Assembly (NCBI GenBank): GCA_021773115.1
Contig: JAJFKS010000006.1
Span: 62,001-126,000, forward strand
Direction: 5' to 3'
DNA length: 64,000 nt
Origin: Woeseiaceae bacterium
GTDB lineage: Bacteria; Pseudomonadota; Gammaproteobacteria; Steroidobacterales; Woeseiaceae
Part shown: piece by piece, positions 9,165 through 20,835 of the stretch
Layout of the letters: every line of letters begins with the position of its first letter
Numbering within the stretch: position 1 is the first letter of the stretch
Position numbers and translations under genes: made by a program
The notes under the pieces: generated by a model
Seen by the model: the letters and a program-made list of their open reading frames with translations, nothing else
Databases searched by the model: none
Told to the model about the DNA's origin: nothing

Positions 9165-9977
9165 TCAATCTGTTCCTCTGGCGGCAAGCATTTCGCGCGC
9201 CGCCCGTTCCGGATCGTCAACCGGAGCATTCGATCCACTCTTCCAGCCAATTGTGAAACCGTTGCCATAACGCATATCAACAAAGTCGATGTCCGCTGCA
9301 CGGCTCGTAATGATGTCCGCCACCACATCAAGAAAGAGTGTGGTTCGATTAGCCACGGCCCGGCGGCCAAGGCGTACTTCAATGCCATTACCCAGCGTCA
9401 TTTCCCAGGAGCCGCGCGTATCAAGGTGCACACGACGCACATCGAGACCCAATGGAATTAGCTGCTCGCGGACCGCCAGATAACGTGCGGCGACTTCCGA
9501 CGCTGTGCGGTCGGGTCCACTTAAACGAGGCAATTCCGCGGGTACATGCCGGACGTCACTGACGAACAACTCGCCGCGCGTATTCAGCAGCCCGCTGTCA
9601 CCCCATACTGCAGCCGGCACTTGTTCCGTAACGGCGATTGAAATTCGACTGGGCCAGCGTCTCGCTACTCGTGCCTGATCAATCCACGGCAAGGCCACAA
9701 TCTGTTCCCGAATACGATCGATATCCGCACCGACAAAACCGGCATCGATTTCCTCACTGATCGCCGCTTCGATATTCAGCGCGCTAACACGCAGAAACGG
9801 GCCGCTGATTTCAATGGATGAAATTTCACGATCCAGCAACTTCAAACTGACCTGGTATGTCGCGAATATAATTGCGAGCGCAATCAATGGCGCAACGACT
9901 CGCCCGATACGAATCGTCGGAAAATTAAATCGCCTTTCGGCTTTCTGCTTGCGTCGTCGAGCCTGTTTACGCGCCAT
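9165..9977 (-). CDS. ftsQ: FtsQ, divisome bitopic protein
   Basis: A single-pass inner-membrane protein that links early and late divisome proteins through FtsB/FtsL. From the chosen ATG (MARKQARRRKQKAERR) it has a very basic cytoplasmic N-terminus, one membrane segment (about residues 28-48), a periplasmic POTRA domain (ISSIEISGPFLRVSALNIEAAI...) and a FtsQ C-terminal domain, about 270 aa in total. The track start at 10055 would lie deep inside ddl; the ATG at 9977 overlaps the ddl stop by 11 bp, which fits the tight packing of the cluster. Confidence 0.95.
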   Translation of the reverse strand: MARKQARRRKQKAERRFNFPTIRIGRVVAPLIALAIIFATYQVSLKLLDREISSIEISGPFLRVSALNIEAAISEEIDAGFVGADIDRIREQIVALPWIDQARVARRWPSRISIAVTEQVPAAVWGDSGLLNTRGELFVSDVRHVPAELPRLSGPDRTASEVAARYLAVREQLIPLGLDVRRVHLDTRGSWEMTLGNGIEVRLGRRAVANRTTLFLDVVADIITSRAADIDFVDMRYGNGFTIGWKSGSNAPVDDPERAAREMLAARGTD

Positions 9978-10965
9978 TGGCCGCCACCTCGAGGTTTGCA
10001 GAAGCTTCGTCACTTGCGAAACTCGTTTCCAAAATTCTCCAGCACAGTTCATCAAAGTCGATGCCGCTGGCTTTTGCTGCCATCGGCACGAGGCTATGAC
10101 TGGTCATCCCCGGCACGGTATTCACTTCGAGCACGAGCGGCTGACCATCCGCGCCGGTCATGAAGTCGATCCGGCCCCAGCCTTTGCACCCGATTTCATT
10201 GAATGCGGCAACCGAAAGATCCGCATAAAGCTGCTCTTCGGCAGCGCTGGTGGTACCTGGGCAATGGTATTCAGTGCGGTCTGATTCGTATTTCGCACGG
10301 TAGTCGTAGAAAACCCGCGGCGTGGCGATTCGAATGCTTGGCAGCGCCTGACCCTGCAACACAGCAACGGTGAATTCATCGCCGTTGATGCAGCGTTCCA
10401 TCAGCACCGTGTCGCCGTATTGCATGGCCGCGTCGATTGCGCCATTCAGCTCGGCGCGCTCAAAGACTTTTGACATACCAACACTTGAGCCTTGGCCGGA
10501 CGGCTTGACAATTAGTGGAAACTCAAGCTGTTCAGCAGCAATGGACGCCTGGGCATGGGACTTGATCGCCGCATAGTCTGGCGTCGGAATGCCTGTGGCA
10601 TCGAAAAGGTGTTTACTACGCACCTTGTCCATCGCAATTGCGGACGCCATCACTCCGCTTCCTGTATAGGGGATATCCAGCCATTGCAATGCGCCCTGCA
10701 ACGCGCCGTCCTCACCGCCGGGTCCGTGCAAGGCAATCCACACGCGATCAAATCTGGCATTCGCAAACTCGGCCATTGTTTTGTCCGCAGGATCCCAGGC
10801 ATGTGCATCAATACCGCGTGCCAGCAGTGCTTTGAGAACCCCGGTACCACTATCAATCGACACTGCGCGTTCACTGGAGTCGCCCCCCAGCATGACGGCG
10901 ACGCGACCGAAATCGGACGCGTCGTTGATGGCCTGGCGTTGCTCGAGCATGACCGGCTGCTTCAC
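9967..10965 (-). CDS. ddl: D-alanine--D-alanine ligase
   Basis: An ATP-grasp ligase of 332 aa that joins two D-Ala before MurF adds the dipeptide to the murein precursor. Visible are the N-terminal VAVMLGGDSSERAVS, the ATP-grasp loop FPLIVKPSGQGSSVGMSKV, and the C-terminal VLEVNTVPGMTSHSLVP that holds the metal ligands and binds the second D-Ala. It overlaps murB by 4 bp upstream and ftsQ downstream, the DdlB position of the dcw cluster. Which of Ala, Lac or Ser is used cannot be settled by eye, but the cluster position argues for D-Ala. Confidence 0.97.
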   Translation of the reverse strand: MKQPVMLEQRQAINDASDFGRVAVMLGGDSSERAVSIDSGTGVLKALLARGIDAHAWDPADKTMAEFANARFDRVWIALHGPGGEDGALQGALQWLDIPYTGSGVMASAIAMDKVRSKHLFDATGIPTPDYAAIKSHAQASIAAEQLEFPLIVKPSGQGSSVGMSKVFERAELNGAIDAAMQYGDTVLMERCINGDEFTVAVLQGQALPSIRIATPRVFYDYRAKYESDRTEYHCPGTTSAAEEQLYADLSVAAFNEIGCKGWGRIDFMTGADGQPLVLEVNTVPGMTSHSLVPMAAKASGIDFDELCWRILETSFASDEASANLEVAANGA

Positions 10966-11861
10966 GACGGTAGCTCCCCAACGATGCGAACTTCATGAGT
11001 CAGCTCGACACCGTGTACATCGAAGACCGTTTGCCGAACATACTCAATGAGCTCTTCGATATCGGTTGCAGATGCCTCGTCACGATTGATTATGAAGTTC
11101 GCATGCTTTTCAGAGACTTCCGCACCACCAATGCGATGCCCTTTCAAACCGGCTGCTTCGATCAGGCGCGCCGCGTGGTCGCCGGGTGGATTGCGAAATA
11201 CGGAGCCGCAACTTGGCAGCCCAAGTGGCTGCGTCGACTTGCGGCGCGCCAGCATCGCGTTCAAGGTTTCGAAACTCGGCGTCACGTCCTGCTCAAAACG
11301 GAAATCGGCGCCGAGAAACCATTCGTTTGCCGGTCCGGTTACGCTGCGATAAGCAATCGAATACTCGCCCGGCGCGCGCTGATGAATTTCACCGCGGCGA
11401 TCAATGGATCTCACCGAGTCGACTCGTTCCCAGGTCTCGCCACCGTGAGCACCGGCGTTCATCGCCAGGGCACCGCCGACTGTGCCCGGAATACCGGCAA
11501 AAAATTCTGACGGGCCGAGATTCCAACGAATACATTGACGAGCCAGTTGCGTACAGGGAACTCCTGCGCCGGCGCGCACGAGATAGTGATCTACGCGCTC
11601 AAGGTCGCGCAGAATTTTGCTTGCCGAGACAACCACACCGGGAAGGCCACCGTCGCGGACCAGCAAATTGCTGCCAACCCCATGCCAGAATATCGGCGTC
11701 GAAGCATCAAGTCGCATCAGAAATTCGCTGAGGTCTTCGACACTCGCGGGTACGAAGAATTCTTGCGCCGGGCCGCCGGCGCGCCACGACGTATGACGAC
11801 TCATTGGTTCGTCGTAGCGAATCTCGCCTTGCACTGTCTGGTCTCGTGCAGCAGCCATCAC
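10962..11861 (-). CDS. murB: MurB, UDP-N-acetylenolpyruvoylglucosamine reductase
   Basis: A 299-aa FAD/NADPH enzyme that reduces the enolpyruvyl group to make UDP-MurNAc. The FAD-binding stretch ([17 protein letters not shown]), the [18 protein letters not shown] loop and the catalytic serine motif ([13 protein letters not shown]) are present. Its length and the missing insertion loop resemble the short type IIb MurB rather than the E. coli type I enzyme (342 aa). It overlaps murC and ddl by 4 bp each. Confidence 0.96.
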   Translation of the reverse strand: MMAAARDQTVQGEIRYDEPMSRHTSWRAGGPAQEFFVPASVEDLSEFLMRLDASTPIFWHGVGSNLLVRDGGLPGVVVSASKILRDLERVDHYLVRAGAGVPCTQLARQCIRWNLGPSEFFAGIPGTVGGALAMNAGAHGGETWERVDSVRSIDRRGEIHQRAPGEYSIAYRSVTGPANEWFLGADFRFEQDVTPSFETLNAMLARRKSTQPLGLPSCGSVFRNPPGDHAARLIEAAGLKGHRIGGAEVSEKHANFIINRDEASATDIEELIEYVRQTVFDVHGVELTHEVRIVGELPS

Positions 11862-13282
11862 CTGTGCACCTTCAGTACGTGTACGTTACTGATCAGCCCA
11901 GGCAATTCGCTCGCCCAGGCGCCGATATCGCCAGCGCCCATCGTCAGTACCAAGTCGCCGTCTTGCAGCAAATCCAAGAGTACGGGCTGGACGTCATCCA
12001 GTGATTTCACGAACACGGGCTCGACCGATCCGCGGCTGCGTACGGCCCTTGCCATCGCACGACCATCGGCACCCGCGATGGGATCTTCGCCCGCCGCATA
12101 GACTTCAAGCAGCACGAGCACATCTGCGTCACTGAGGATGGTTGCAAAATCGTCCATCAAGTCACGAGTCCGGGAATAGCGGTGTGGTTGAAAAATCAAG
12201 ACCACGCGTTTGCCCGGCCAGCCCGACCGCGCCGCCGCGAGCGTCGCGGCTATTTCCGTGGGGTGGTGACCGTAGTCATCAACCAGCATCACAGTTCCAA
12301 CGGATGTCTTCACATCACCCATGCGCTGGAAGCGACGGTCAATGCCCTCGAATTTCTGCAGCGCGCTGACAAGCGCCTCATCGCTGATTTTCAATTCGTC
12401 GGCAATAGCAATTGCCGCCAAAGCATTTCGAACATTGTGCATGCCGGGAAGCTGCAGGCTGACATGCAATGCGTTGTCATTGCCCCTGCGCCGAACGTCG
12501 AAAGCCGAGCTCGCTTCCGTGAACACGATGTTGCTTGCGCGAACATCCGCATCGTCATTGGTGCCATAGGTCGTTACGGACCGGCCGATGTCGCCGAGAA
12601 CGGTGTTGACGCCGTCGTCGTCAGTGCAGACGACTGCCAGCCCGTAAAATGGCAGATTGTGAAGAAACTCGATGAAGCTGCCTTTCAGTTTCTCGATATC
12701 ACCATCATAGGTAGACATGTGGTCTGCATCGATATTCGTGACCACAGCGAGCATCGGCTTAAGGTGCACGAACGAGGCATCGCTTTCGTCGGCTTCCGCA
12801 ACCAGGTAGTCGCCCTCGCCGAGGCGCGCGTTGGCATCTGCACTTTTAAGACGACCGCCGATAACAAAAGTTGGATCCAGACCGCCTTCTGCAAGCACGC
12901 TCGCAACCAGGCTTGTCGTTGTCGTCTTGCCGTGGGTGCCGGCGACGGCGATCGAGTAACGAAAACGCATCAACTCGGCAAGCATCTCTGCACGACTGAC
13001 CACCGGCATCAGCCGCTCTTTGGCCATGGCAACTTCAGGGTTGGTTTCATCGACCGCGCTGGAAACAACGACGGCATCTGCGTCGCGGATATTTTCGGCA
13101 GCGTGGCCGATGAATATGGTGGCGCCCTGTGTCTCAAGGCGCCGTGTCTGTTTGTTCGGCTTCAGGTCGGAGCCCTGTACCGCATAGCCCAGGCTCAGCA
13201 TCACCTCGGCAATACCGGACATGCCGGAACCGCCGATACCGACGAAATGAACACAATGAATGCGGCGCATACGCTCGATCAT
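11858..13282 (-). CDS. murC: MurC, UDP-MurNAc--L-alanine ligase
   Basis: A 474-aa Mur ligase that adds L-Ala to UDP-MurNAc in the cytoplasm. The N-terminal UDP-binding motif ([17 protein letters not shown]) and the ATP loop [11 protein letters not shown] are intact, and the C-terminal domain carries the [11 protein letters not shown] motif typical of MurC. It is joined to murG and murB by 4-bp overlaps. The long antisense ORF of 446 aa over it is a coding shadow. Confidence 0.98.
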   Translation of the reverse strand: MIERMRRIHCVHFVGIGGSGMSGIAEVMLSLGYAVQGSDLKPNKQTRRLETQGATIFIGHAAENIRDADAVVVSSAVDETNPEVAMAKERLMPVVSRAEMLAELMRFRYSIAVAGTHGKTTTTSLVASVLAEGGLDPTFVIGGRLKSADANARLGEGDYLVAEADESDASFVHLKPMLAVVTNIDADHMSTYDGDIEKLKGSFIEFLHNLPFYGLAVVCTDDDGVNTVLGDIGRSVTTYGTNDDADVRASNIVFTEASSAFDVRRRGNDNALHVSLQLPGMHNVRNALAAIAIADELKISDEALVSALQKFEGIDRRFQRMGDVKTSVGTVMLVDDYGHHPTEIAATLAAARSGWPGKRVVLIFQPHRYSRTRDLMDDFATILSDADVLVLLEVYAAGEDPIAGADGRAMARAVRSRGSVEPVFVKSLDDVQPVLLDLLQDGDLVLTMGAGDIGAWASELPGLISNVHVLKVHR

Positions 13283-14367
13283 GCTGGCGCCCCCGCGAGC
13301 TGCAAACAGAGTTCGGTTATTCGACTAAGCGCGTGCGGCTTGGCCAGTTCACGCGCTCGTTCAGCGCGTCGCAGTAAGGTCGAGCGCGATTGCAGCCAGT
13401 CTTGCATCAGGTCCGCAAGTCGTTGCGGCGTCAAATCTTTTTCCTGGATGACAACTGCGGCTTCGGCACCAACCATCGGCTGCGCATTGGCAGTCTGGTG
13501 GTCGTCAACCGCACCCGGATAAGGCACCAGCAGTGCCGGCACACCAACGGCGCAGAGCTCGGCGATCGTCAGCGCACCGGAGCGACACACGACCAGATCC
13601 GCCCATGCATACGCCTCGGCCATATCCTCGATAAATGGCAGCAGCTCAACCGCGACGTCGTGCTCAACGTAAGCCTGTTGCGCGATTTCAAACGTGCGCT
13701 CACCGCATTGATGGCGCACAACGGGGCGCGCGTCGGCATCGAGCAGCGCAAGCGCTGCAGGAACCGCCTTGTTCAACGCCAGCGCACCCTGGCTACCACC
13801 GAGAACAAGCAGTCGTAAAGGACCGCGCCGCGCCGGGTAGCGATGGGACGGAGCAGGCACTGCGGTGATGTCTTCGCGTACCGGGTTGCCCACAGTTTCT
13901 GCGACGACACTGGAATTAAAACTGCCCGGGAAGGCTTGCAGCACAACCCGGGCAAGACGCGCCAGAAGACGGTTGGTTAAGCCTGCTGCGGCATTCTGTT
14001 CGTGGATCAGTAGTGGCCGACGCGTCAACCAGGCGGCAATACCGCCAGGGCCACTCACGAATCCACCCATGCCGAGCACAGCAGCAGGACGACGACGAAA
14101 AATTACAGCGAGCGATTGCAGCAACGCCCAAACGAGTTGTATTGGGGCGATGATCAACGCCAGCAGGCCTTTACGGCGCAGCCCCTTAACGCTGATCCAT
14201 TCGATATCGATACCGGCTTCCGGTACCACGCGCGATTCCAGCCCACGATGCGTTCCGAGCCAGACGACTTCGCGTGAATGCGCCTGCAAAGCACGTGCAA
14301 CCGCGAGCGCCGGATAGACATGTCCACCGGTACCCCCTGCCATGACCAGAATCGGGCGCGCGCTCAT
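13279..14367 (-). CDS. murG: MurG, lipid II-forming GlcNAc transferase
   Basis: A 362-aa GT28 glycosyltransferase at the inner face of the membrane that converts lipid I to lipid II. The first G-loop [14 protein letters not shown], the second loop [14 protein letters not shown], and the donor-binding region ([24 protein letters not shown]) are visible. It overlaps ftsW and murC by 4 bp. Confidence 0.98.
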   Translation of the reverse strand: MSARPILVMAGGTGGHVYPALAVARALQAHSREVVWLGTHRGLESRVVPEAGIDIEWISVKGLRRKGLLALIIAPIQLVWALLQSLAVIFRRRPAAVLGMGGFVSGPGGIAAWLTRRPLLIHEQNAAAGLTNRLLARLARVVLQAFPGSFNSSVVAETVGNPVREDITAVPAPSHRYPARRGPLRLLVLGGSQGALALNKAVPAALALLDADARPVVRHQCGERTFEIAQQAYVEHDVAVELLPFIEDMAEAYAWADLVVCRSGALTIAELCAVGVPALLVPYPGAVDDHQTANAQPMVGAEAAVVIQEKDLTPQRLADLMQDWLQSRSTLLRRAERARELAKPHALSRITELCLQLAGAPA

Positions 14368-15557
14368 GACTTGCCACCTTTTTTGCCACGTTTGCGATTC
14401 ACGGGCTTTGCATCAACTGCGAGTTCGTGATGAATCCTGAGCAGCAGCGCAACGCAGATCATCGTGATAATCAGACTGCTGCGTCCATAACTGATCAGCG
14501 GCAGCGTAAGTCCCTTTGTCGGTAACAAGCCCATGTTCACGCCGATATTGATAAATGCCTGAATACCGAGCCAAGTGCCGAGACCGATCGCGAGGTACGC
14601 GTCAAAAAAACGCTCGGCATCGGCCGCGCGCATGGCGAGTTTGAATACTCGCCATAGCAGCGCGAGGAAAATGGCGATCAGTAACAGCGAACCGACGAGG
14701 CCGAATTCTTCCGCATAAACCGCAAAGACGAAATCCGTGTGTGCTTCGGGCAGATAGAAAAGTTTTTGTACACTGTCGCCCAATCCAACGCCAAACCATT
14801 CCCCTCGACCGATGGCAATGAGTGATTGTGTGAGTTGGAATCCGGAGTTGAATGGATCCGCCCAGGGATCAAGGAATCCAGTTAGCCGCTGCATGCGGTA
14901 TGGCGAGGCCACCGCCAGGGCTGCAAGCACGAGGATTGCCGCCGTAAAGAACACCAAAAAATCGCGAATACGCGCACCAGCGACGAACATCATGACCAGC
15001 GCCGTCGCCAGCAATACAACCGTTGCGCCGAAGTCCGGCTCCGCGAGCAGCAGCACGCAGGCAACACTGAGTACAATCATCGGTCTCAGGAAGCCGGTAA
15101 ATTCCTCGCGGACACTCTTGTTGCGGCGTACAAGATAGCCAGCCAGGTAAAGAATGAAACACAGTCGGGCAGGCTCTGAGACCTGCAAATTCATGATGCC
15201 TATTCGCACCCAGCGCGTGCTGCCGTTGACTTCGCGGCCAACGCCGGGAATTAACACAACCAACAACAGCAACAGCCCGAGTAACAGCATCACCGGACCC
15301 AGGCTTCTCCAGACCTGCATCGGCACGAACAGGCACACAAACCCCGCGGCACCGCCGATCGCAGCGGCCAGCAATTGCCGCTGTATATAGAAGAACGGAT
15401 TGTGTGTCGCGTTGTCGGAAATCGAGATTGACGCAGACGCAAGAATGACGAATCCGCCCATCAGCAATGCCAACACAAGGCCGAGCAATACCGGGTCGAT
15501 CTGCAATTCCGTCTTCATGCGTGCGGGAAATGGCATCGTTACGCTCTGAGTCGTCAT
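14364..15557 (-). CDS. ftsW: FtsW, SEDS septal murein polymerase
   Basis: A polytopic SEDS glycosyltransferase (about ten membrane segments) that polymerises lipid II at the septum together with FtsI. The track start at 15674 lies inside murD; the ATG at 15557 ([14 protein letters not shown]) overlaps the murD stop as ATGA and gives 397 aa, close to the family norm. The conserved RWVRIGIMNLQVSEPARL segment (cytoplasmic face) and the C-terminal LISYGRSSLIITM are visible. The final tail is lysine-rich (KRGKKGGKS). Confidence 0.96.
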   Translation of the reverse strand: MTTQSVTMPFPARMKTELQIDPVLLGLVLALLMGGFVILASASISISDNATHNPFFYIQRQLLAAAIGGAAGFVCLFVPMQVWRSLGPVMLLLGLLLLLVVLIPGVGREVNGSTRWVRIGIMNLQVSEPARLCFILYLAGYLVRRNKSVREEFTGFLRPMIVLSVACVLLLAEPDFGATVVLLATALVMMFVAGARIRDFLVFFTAAILVLAALAVASPYRMQRLTGFLDPWADPFNSGFQLTQSLIAIGRGEWFGVGLGDSVQKLFYLPEAHTDFVFAVYAEEFGLVGSLLLIAIFLALLWRVFKLAMRAADAERFFDAYLAIGLGTWLGIQAFINIGVNMGLLPTKGLTLPLISYGRSSLIITMICVALLLRIHHELAVDAKPVNRKRGKKGGKS

Positions 15558-16897
15558 CGTTTCAACGCCTCCACCGCGCTGCAAAACATGTCGCCGCGGT
15601 GCATGTAGTTTCGATACTGATCCAGGCTTGCACAGGCGGGTGCCAGCAGAACGGTGTCTTCCGACTCGGCGCATTTGGCAGCCATGCTCACCGCTGCGCC
15701 CATCGTGTCAGCAAAATGCACCGGCATGACTGTATCGAGTGCGTGTGCGATTTTCTCGGCGTCCTTCCCGATCAGCACTGCGCCGCGCAACTTACCCTCT
15801 ACCGCTTCGGACAATTCGCGGAAGTCGCCGCCCTTGCCGTCCCCGCCAGCGATTAACACCAGCATGGAGTCAACAGATTTGATCGACGCGACAGCCGCTG
15901 CAACATTGGTCGCCTTGGAATCATTGATGTAGTCAACCGCGCCAATGCGCGCGACGAATTGCATGCGATGCGGTAGCCCGGGATATTCCACCAGCACCTG
16001 TAGCATTGCGGCCACCTCGAGTCCGAGCAGCTCACCGGCCGCCAATGCAGCAAGCGCGTTGAGCTGGTTGTGTGCGCCGTACATCGCAAGCTCACGGCAC
16101 GACAGCAGCAGTGTTGCTCCGCGCGCCAGGTAGGTCTGACCGTCATCAACGCGCAAACCGTAGTGACCCTCCTCCGGCTCGTCGGCGCCAAAGCTGATTA
16201 CTGTCCCACAACGACGTACATGTTCGGCAGCGACAGCATCTGCACGATTAAACACTGCAGAATCGGCCTCACGGTATACTCGATATTTGGTTTTCCGGTA
16301 TTCGGTCTCATCCGCATGCCAGTCAAGATGATCGGGCGAAACGTTTAGCAGTACGGCAACTTTCGCTGGCAGTTTTTGTGTGCGGTGCAGCTGAAAACTC
16401 GACAGCTCAAGAATATAGATGTCCGGTGTTTCCTCGATGAGCAAATCAAGTGCGGGTTCACCGAGATTGCCGCCGGCGAGGACCTTGCGCCCGTCGGCCC
16501 TACACATCTGGTACAGCAATGTCGTTACCGTGCTCTTGCCATTTGAGCCGGTAATTGCGACAAACGGTGCGCGCGCGTCACGTGCGAACAGCTCGACATC
16601 AGAAATGATTTCAATGCCTTTCTTGATTGCACTTTGCAATACGGGCTGGCTATCAGAGATGCCGGGCGACGCAATTATCCTGTTGATCGACTTCGGCAGC
16701 TTGATGTCGCCGAGCAATACCTCGGCATCCGGGCTGATCGCCTTGAGTTCGTCAAGACCCGGTGGCTCGACACGGCTATCAAAATACCTTGCGTTCTGGC
16801 CGTTCCTTTTGAGGTAGCGGGCAACTGACAATCCCGTCGCACCCAGTCCTACGACGAGATTGGCTGTAGCGAACTCGTTTTTACGGGCGGCGTTCAT
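15554..16897 (-). CDS. murD: MurD, UDP-MurNAc-L-Ala--D-glutamate ligase
   Basis: A 447-aa Mur ligase that adds D-Glu. Seen are the N-terminal [15 protein letters not shown] Rossmann motif, the ATP loop [15 protein letters not shown], the HLDWH motif and the C-terminal [19 protein letters not shown] typical of MurD. It overlaps mraY and ftsW by 4 bp. Confidence 0.98.
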   Translation of the reverse strand: MNAARKNEFATANLVVGLGATGLSVARYLKRNGQNARYFDSRVEPPGLDELKAISPDAEVLLGDIKLPKSINRIIASPGISDSQPVLQSAIKKGIEIISDVELFARDARAPFVAITGSNGKSTVTTLLYQMCRADGRKVLAGGNLGEPALDLLIEETPDIYILELSSFQLHRTQKLPAKVAVLLNVSPDHLDWHADETEYRKTKYRVYREADSAVFNRADAVAAEHVRRCGTVISFGADEPEEGHYGLRVDDGQTYLARGATLLLSCRELAMYGAHNQLNALAALAAGELLGLEVAAMLQVLVEYPGLPHRMQFVARIGAVDYINDSKATNVAAAVASIKSVDSMLVLIAGGDGKGGDFRELSEAVEGKLRGAVLIGKDAEKIAHALDTVMPVHFADTMGAAVSMAAKCAESEDTVLLAPACASLDQYRNYMHRGDMFCSAVEALKR

Positions 16898-17979
16898 CGT
16901 ATTTTCAAACTCGCAAGACCGACCAGCACCAGGATGACCGTTATGATCCAGAAGCGAACGATAACCTTGGGCTCAGCCCAACCCTTCAGTTCGAAGTGGT
17001 GATGCAGGGGCGCCATACGAAAGACACGTTTACCGGTGAGCTTGAATGATGCGACCTGGATGATGACCGATAGTGTTTCGACGACGAACACACCACCCAT
17101 GATCGCCAGCACAATTTCCTGCCGAACCATCACAGCAACGGTACCGAGTGCCGCGCCAAGTGACAGTGCGCCGATGTCGCCCATGAATACCTGCGCCGGA
17201 TAGGTGTTGAACCACAAGAAGCCAAGCCCGGCGCCCGCCATCGCAGCACAAAACACCATGATTTCGCCGGTCCCTGCAACGTAAGGAATGCCTAAATATT
17301 CGGAAAAGTTGGTGTTACCGGTGACATAGGCGAACAGGCCGAGTGCGCCACCAACGAGTACGGTCGGCATTATTGCGAGCCCGTCGAGGCCATCGGTCAG
17401 GTTTACAGCATTGCTGAAACCAACAATAAAAAAGTACGTTACGACGACCTGAAACATGCCAAGCGGGATCGACAGATCCTTGAAATACGGAATCAGTAAT
17501 GAAGTCTGAACGACTTCATCGGTCGCCGTAACGTACAGAGCAATGGCGGCAATGATCGCCGCCGCAGACTGCCAGAAGATTTTTTGCTTCGCGGAAATAC
17601 CGGCGGGGTTTTGCAATACGAGTTTCTTGTAGTCATCGACATAGCCGATGACGCCAAATGACAATGTGACGAACAGTACGATCCAGACGTAGTGGTTCTC
17701 GAGGTCGGCCCAAAGTATCGTGGCTACCGATATCGCGGTGAGGATCAATGCGCCACCCATCGTTGGGGTGCCGGCTTTCAACAGGTGAGTTTCAGGGCCA
17801 TCTTCACGCACAGGTTGACCGAGCTGATTGACGCTCAGGCTTTTGATCATTCTTGGACCAACAATGAACGAAATGATCAACGCCGTTAACGCGCCGAGAA
17901 TTGCACGCATCGTCAGGTAGTTGAACACGTTAAAACCGGATTCAAACTGCGCCAGGTATTCTGTCAGATAGAGCAGCAT
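16894..17979 (-). CDS. mraY: MraY, phospho-MurNAc-pentapeptide translocase
   Basis: A ten-helix membrane enzyme (361 aa) that transfers phospho-MurNAc-pentapeptide to undecaprenyl phosphate to make lipid I. Family motifs visible: the DDxxK-type GYVDDYKKL, the [10 protein letters not shown] motif and the HHHFELKGW loop near the C-terminus. It starts at the last base of the murF stop and overlaps murD by 4 bp. Confidence 0.98.
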   Translation of the reverse strand: MLLYLTEYLAQFESGFNVFNYLTMRAILGALTALIISFIVGPRMIKSLSVNQLGQPVREDGPETHLLKAGTPTMGGALILTAISVATILWADLENHYVWIVLFVTLSFGVIGYVDDYKKLVLQNPAGISAKQKIFWQSAAAIIAAIALYVTATDEVVQTSLLIPYFKDLSIPLGMFQVVVTYFFIVGFSNAVNLTDGLDGLAIMPTVLVGGALGLFAYVTGNTNFSEYLGIPYVAGTGEIMVFCAAMAGAGLGFLWFNTYPAQVFMGDIGALSLGAALGTVAVMVRQEIVLAIMGGVFVVETLSVIIQVASFKLTGKRVFRMAPLHHHFELKGWAEPKVIVRFWIITVILVLVGLASLKIR

Positions 17980-19337
17980 CAGGCTTTTTTCCTCGCTGCG
18001 TCACTGGCACGCATCGCGACAACAACGCGCTCCATACGCATGGAGCGTGATCCTTTGACCAGCACGTTGACCGACGAATGTGCTTGCAAAAGGTCTGTTA
18101 TCAGTGCATCCAGGCTGCCGTACCAAGAGGCTCCTTCGCCAAATCCATCAACGCAGTTTCGCGCGAGATCGCCGAACGCGAACAGGCGATCAATCCCGCA
18201 TGCTCGCGCCGACGCCCCAACCTCGCGATGCAGATCCTCTGCATCTTCTCCGAGTTCTTTCATGTCACCGATGACGAACCAGCTCTCGCCGGCCAGGCTT
18301 GCCAGAAATTCCGCGGCTGCGATAACGGACAACGGGTTTGCGTTGTAGCTGTCATCAAACAGCGTGCATCCGTTGATACCCGCGACCGGCTGCAGGCGCC
18401 CGCCGACTGGCGAAATGTGCTCTAGTGCTGCCTTGATTTTCGCCGGGCTGATATTCAACGCTGTCGCAATTGCTGCGGCCGCGCAGGCGTTACGTATATT
18501 GTGCCTGCCCGGCACTGGCAGTGACACAGCCACACTCTTGCCCTTTAGCCGCAATAAGAATGTTGATCCCGCTGCGGACGTTGTGATCTCAGTTGCACGA
18601 ACGTCCGCCGTTTCTGTAAATCCGAAGCTGAGAGTGGCTACGTCAGCTACCAATGAACACCAGTATTCATAGTAGTCGTCGTCGGCATTCAATACCGCGA
18701 CGTCGGGACGATCATCGTTTCTCAGTAATTCACCCTTCGCATTGGCAACGCCTTCAATCGAGCCAAAGCCTTCCAGGTGAGCGGCACCCGCGTTCGTGAT
18801 TGCAACCACATCCGGGTTTGCCAGCGATGCCAGGTAGGCAATTTCACCGGCGTGATTCGCACCCATTTCCAGGACGGCGTACTCGTGCTCGTCCCGGATG
18901 CGAGTGAGCATCAAGGGCATGCCGATGTCATTGTTCAGATTGCCCTCTGTTGCCAGCGTTGGCGCTTCGCTTGCAAGACAGGCTGCAACCATCTCCTTGA
19001 GCGTCGTTTTACCATTGCTGCCTGTAATTCCAACAACGCGCACGTTCTTGCTATTGCGCCAGGCTGCACCGAAACGGCCAAGTGCAAGCCGGGCATCGTC
19101 AACTTCAATCTGTGCTATTGCGCTATCAGTTTTGCTGCTGACGACGGCACCCGCTGCGCCATTCTTGTGCGCCGTCGCAACATAGTCGCGGCCGTCGAAA
19201 TTCGGACCTTGCAGCGCGAAGAACAGCTCGCCGTCCCGAATGGAGCGCGTGTCTGTGCTGACGCCTTGAAACAGACGATCATCGCCACACAATACGCCGT
19301 TCATACAATCAGCCGCAGCGACAAGCGAATTAATCAT
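17979..19337 (-). CDS. murF: MurF, D-Ala-D-Ala adding enzyme
   Basis: A 452-aa Mur ligase that adds the D-Ala-D-Ala made by Ddl to UDP-MurNAc-tripeptide. The ATP loop [13 protein letters not shown], the [15 protein letters not shown] motif specific to MurF, and [10 protein letters not shown] are present. It overlaps the murE end by 8 bp and abuts mraY. Confidence 0.97.
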   Translation of the reverse strand: MINSLVAAADCMNGVLCGDDRLFQGVSTDTRSIRDGELFFALQGPNFDGRDYVATAHKNGAAGAVVSSKTDSAIAQIEVDDARLALGRFGAAWRNSKNVRVVGITGSNGKTTLKEMVAACLASEAPTLATEGNLNNDIGMPLMLTRIRDEHEYAVLEMGANHAGEIAYLASLANPDVVAITNAGAAHLEGFGSIEGVANAKGELLRNDDRPDVAVLNADDDYYEYWCSLVADVATLSFGFTETADVRATEITTSAAGSTFLLRLKGKSVAVSLPVPGRHNIRNACAAAAIATALNISPAKIKAALEHISPVGGRLQPVAGINGCTLFDDSYNANPLSVIAAAEFLASLAGESWFVIGDMKELGEDAEDLHREVGASARACGIDRLFAFGDLARNCVDGFGEGASWYGSLDALITDLLQAHSSVNVLVKGSRSMRMERVVVAMRASDAARKKA

Positions 19338-20835
19338 GGGCCATGTCCCCGACCGAAGCGGCGGCGCTTGCGATTGCCAGGTCCGAGAACGCTATGCGTT
19401 CCCCCGCGATCTGCTGGTAGTTCTCGTGGCCCTTGCCCGCGATCAATACAACATCCGTCGCACCGGCATTTGCAACCGCCCAGGCGATCGCCGCAGCACG
19501 ATCTTCGATCACTATTGCGTGATCCGCTGTGCTCATGCCAGCAACAATTTGGTCAATAATCGATTGTGCGTCTTCGTTGCGCGGATTGTCGCTCGTCACA
19601 ACAACGCGATCGGCGAGGCGCACGACGATTTCGCCCATCAATGGACGCTTGCCGCTGTCGCGATCTCCGCCACAACCAAACACACACCACAATTCGCCGC
19701 GACAATGTGGACGCAATGCTCGCAGTGCCGAATCAATTGCGTCAGGCGTGTGCGCGTAATCGATGTAAATCGCAGCGCCTGCCAGTGGCACGCGTTGCAT
19801 GCGCCCGGGCGGCGCTTCAATCAGCTCGAATACATCACAGGCCTGTTGAAAATCGACACCCTTGTTGAGCAAATAGGCGAGCACGATCGCCGCGTTTGCA
19901 ACGTTAAAGTCACCCGGTATCGGTAACGCAAACCGCCCATCTCCCCAGGAGCTGATGAAGCTAATATCAGATCCCTTCGCGCTGGCGACAAGCGAACGCA
20001 CGTACAGGTAAGGCCGCCCGTTGGCGACGCGATCAATATTCGTTGAAACCGTAACGACATTTTTGCCGCAGCGAGCTGCTAACTCGGCACCAAACTCGGA
20101 ATCCAGGTTGACGATGCGTGTTTCCGATTCGTAATCGAGGAACAGGCGCGCTTTTGCCTCGAAGTAAGTCCGCACATCGCCGTGGTAATCCAGGTGATCG
20201 CGGGTGAGGTTGGTAAAAAGCACCGCGTCAAATACAAGGCCGTCGATACGTCTTTGCGAAAGCGCGTGCGACGAGACCTCGATCGCTGCGTGAGTCGCGC
20301 CTTGTTCGACAAAACTTGCAAGCTGCCCATGCATTTCAATAACCGCCGGCGTCGTCATACCCGCGCCGCCCTGTAGATCATCAATGCCGAACCCCAGGGT
20401 TCCAAGGTAAGCGCAGCGCTGGTCCAGCTGCTGCAAACATTGCGCGAGCAGCCAGGCAACGGTGGTTTTGCCATTGGTCCCTGTGACGCCGATTGTTTTC
20501 AGTACTTTTGATGGATAGCCATAAAAACGATTCGCAATCTCGCCAAGTTTTTCGCCCAGGTTTTCGATCGCAATCGTTGCCACACCGATGTCGTTTGGTT
20601 CCTTTGCGGTGCTCGAATCCCAGGCCACAGCACAAACGCCCGCGTCGAGCGCTTGCTGAAGGTAGTCCAGACCGTGACTGCCGATGCCCTCGCACGCCAG
20701 GAAAAGAAAACCTGGCCCAAGCTTTCGGCTGTCGCTGGCGATACCGTGCACCGCGATCTCCGGCGCATCTGCAATGTCGTGCAGCAGGCCCGCCAGGCTC
20801 ATGGTTGACTGAATTTTCATCGCGGGCACGCTCAT
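19330..20835 (-). CDS. murE: MurE, meso-DAP-adding Mur ligase
   Basis: A 501-aa Mur ligase that adds the third stem residue. The ATP loop VTGTNGKTTVAWLL is intact. The TSDNPRNED motif carries DNPR, the known signature for meso-diaminopimelate rather than L-lysine, so this organism makes DAP-type murein as expected of a Gram-negative. The gene overlaps ftsI by 4 bp upstream. An in-frame ATG at residue 6 (MKIQST) is an alternative start. Confidence 0.97.
   Translation of the reverse strand: MSVPAMKIQSTMSLAGLLHDIADAPEIAVHGIASDSRKLGPGFLFLACEGIGSHGLDYLQQALDAGVCAVAWDSSTAKEPNDIGVATIAIENLGEKLGEIANRFYGYPSKVLKTIGVTGTNGKTTVAWLLAQCLQQLDQRCAYLGTLGFGIDDLQGGAGMTTPAVIEMHGQLASFVEQGATHAAIEVSSHALSQRRIDGLVFDAVLFTNLTRDHLDYHGDVRTYFEAKARLFLDYESETRIVNLDSEFGAELAARCGKNVVTVSTNIDRVANGRPYLYVRSLVASAKGSDISFISSWGDGRFALPIPGDFNVANAAIVLAYLLNKGVDFQQACDVFELIEAPPGRMQRVPLAGAAIYIDYAHTPDAIDSALRALRPHCRGELWCVFGCGGDRDSGKRPLMGEIVVRLADRVVVTSDNPRNEDAQSIIDQIVAGMSTADHAIVIEDRAAAIAWAVANAGATDVVLIAGKGHENYQQIAGERIAFSDLAIASAAASVGDMAHD

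Noticed and set aside
12182-13522. 446-aa plus-strand ORF opposite murC/murG
   Set aside because: It is antisense to two genes with intact family motifs, has no recognisable domain and an unnatural composition; a coding shadow.
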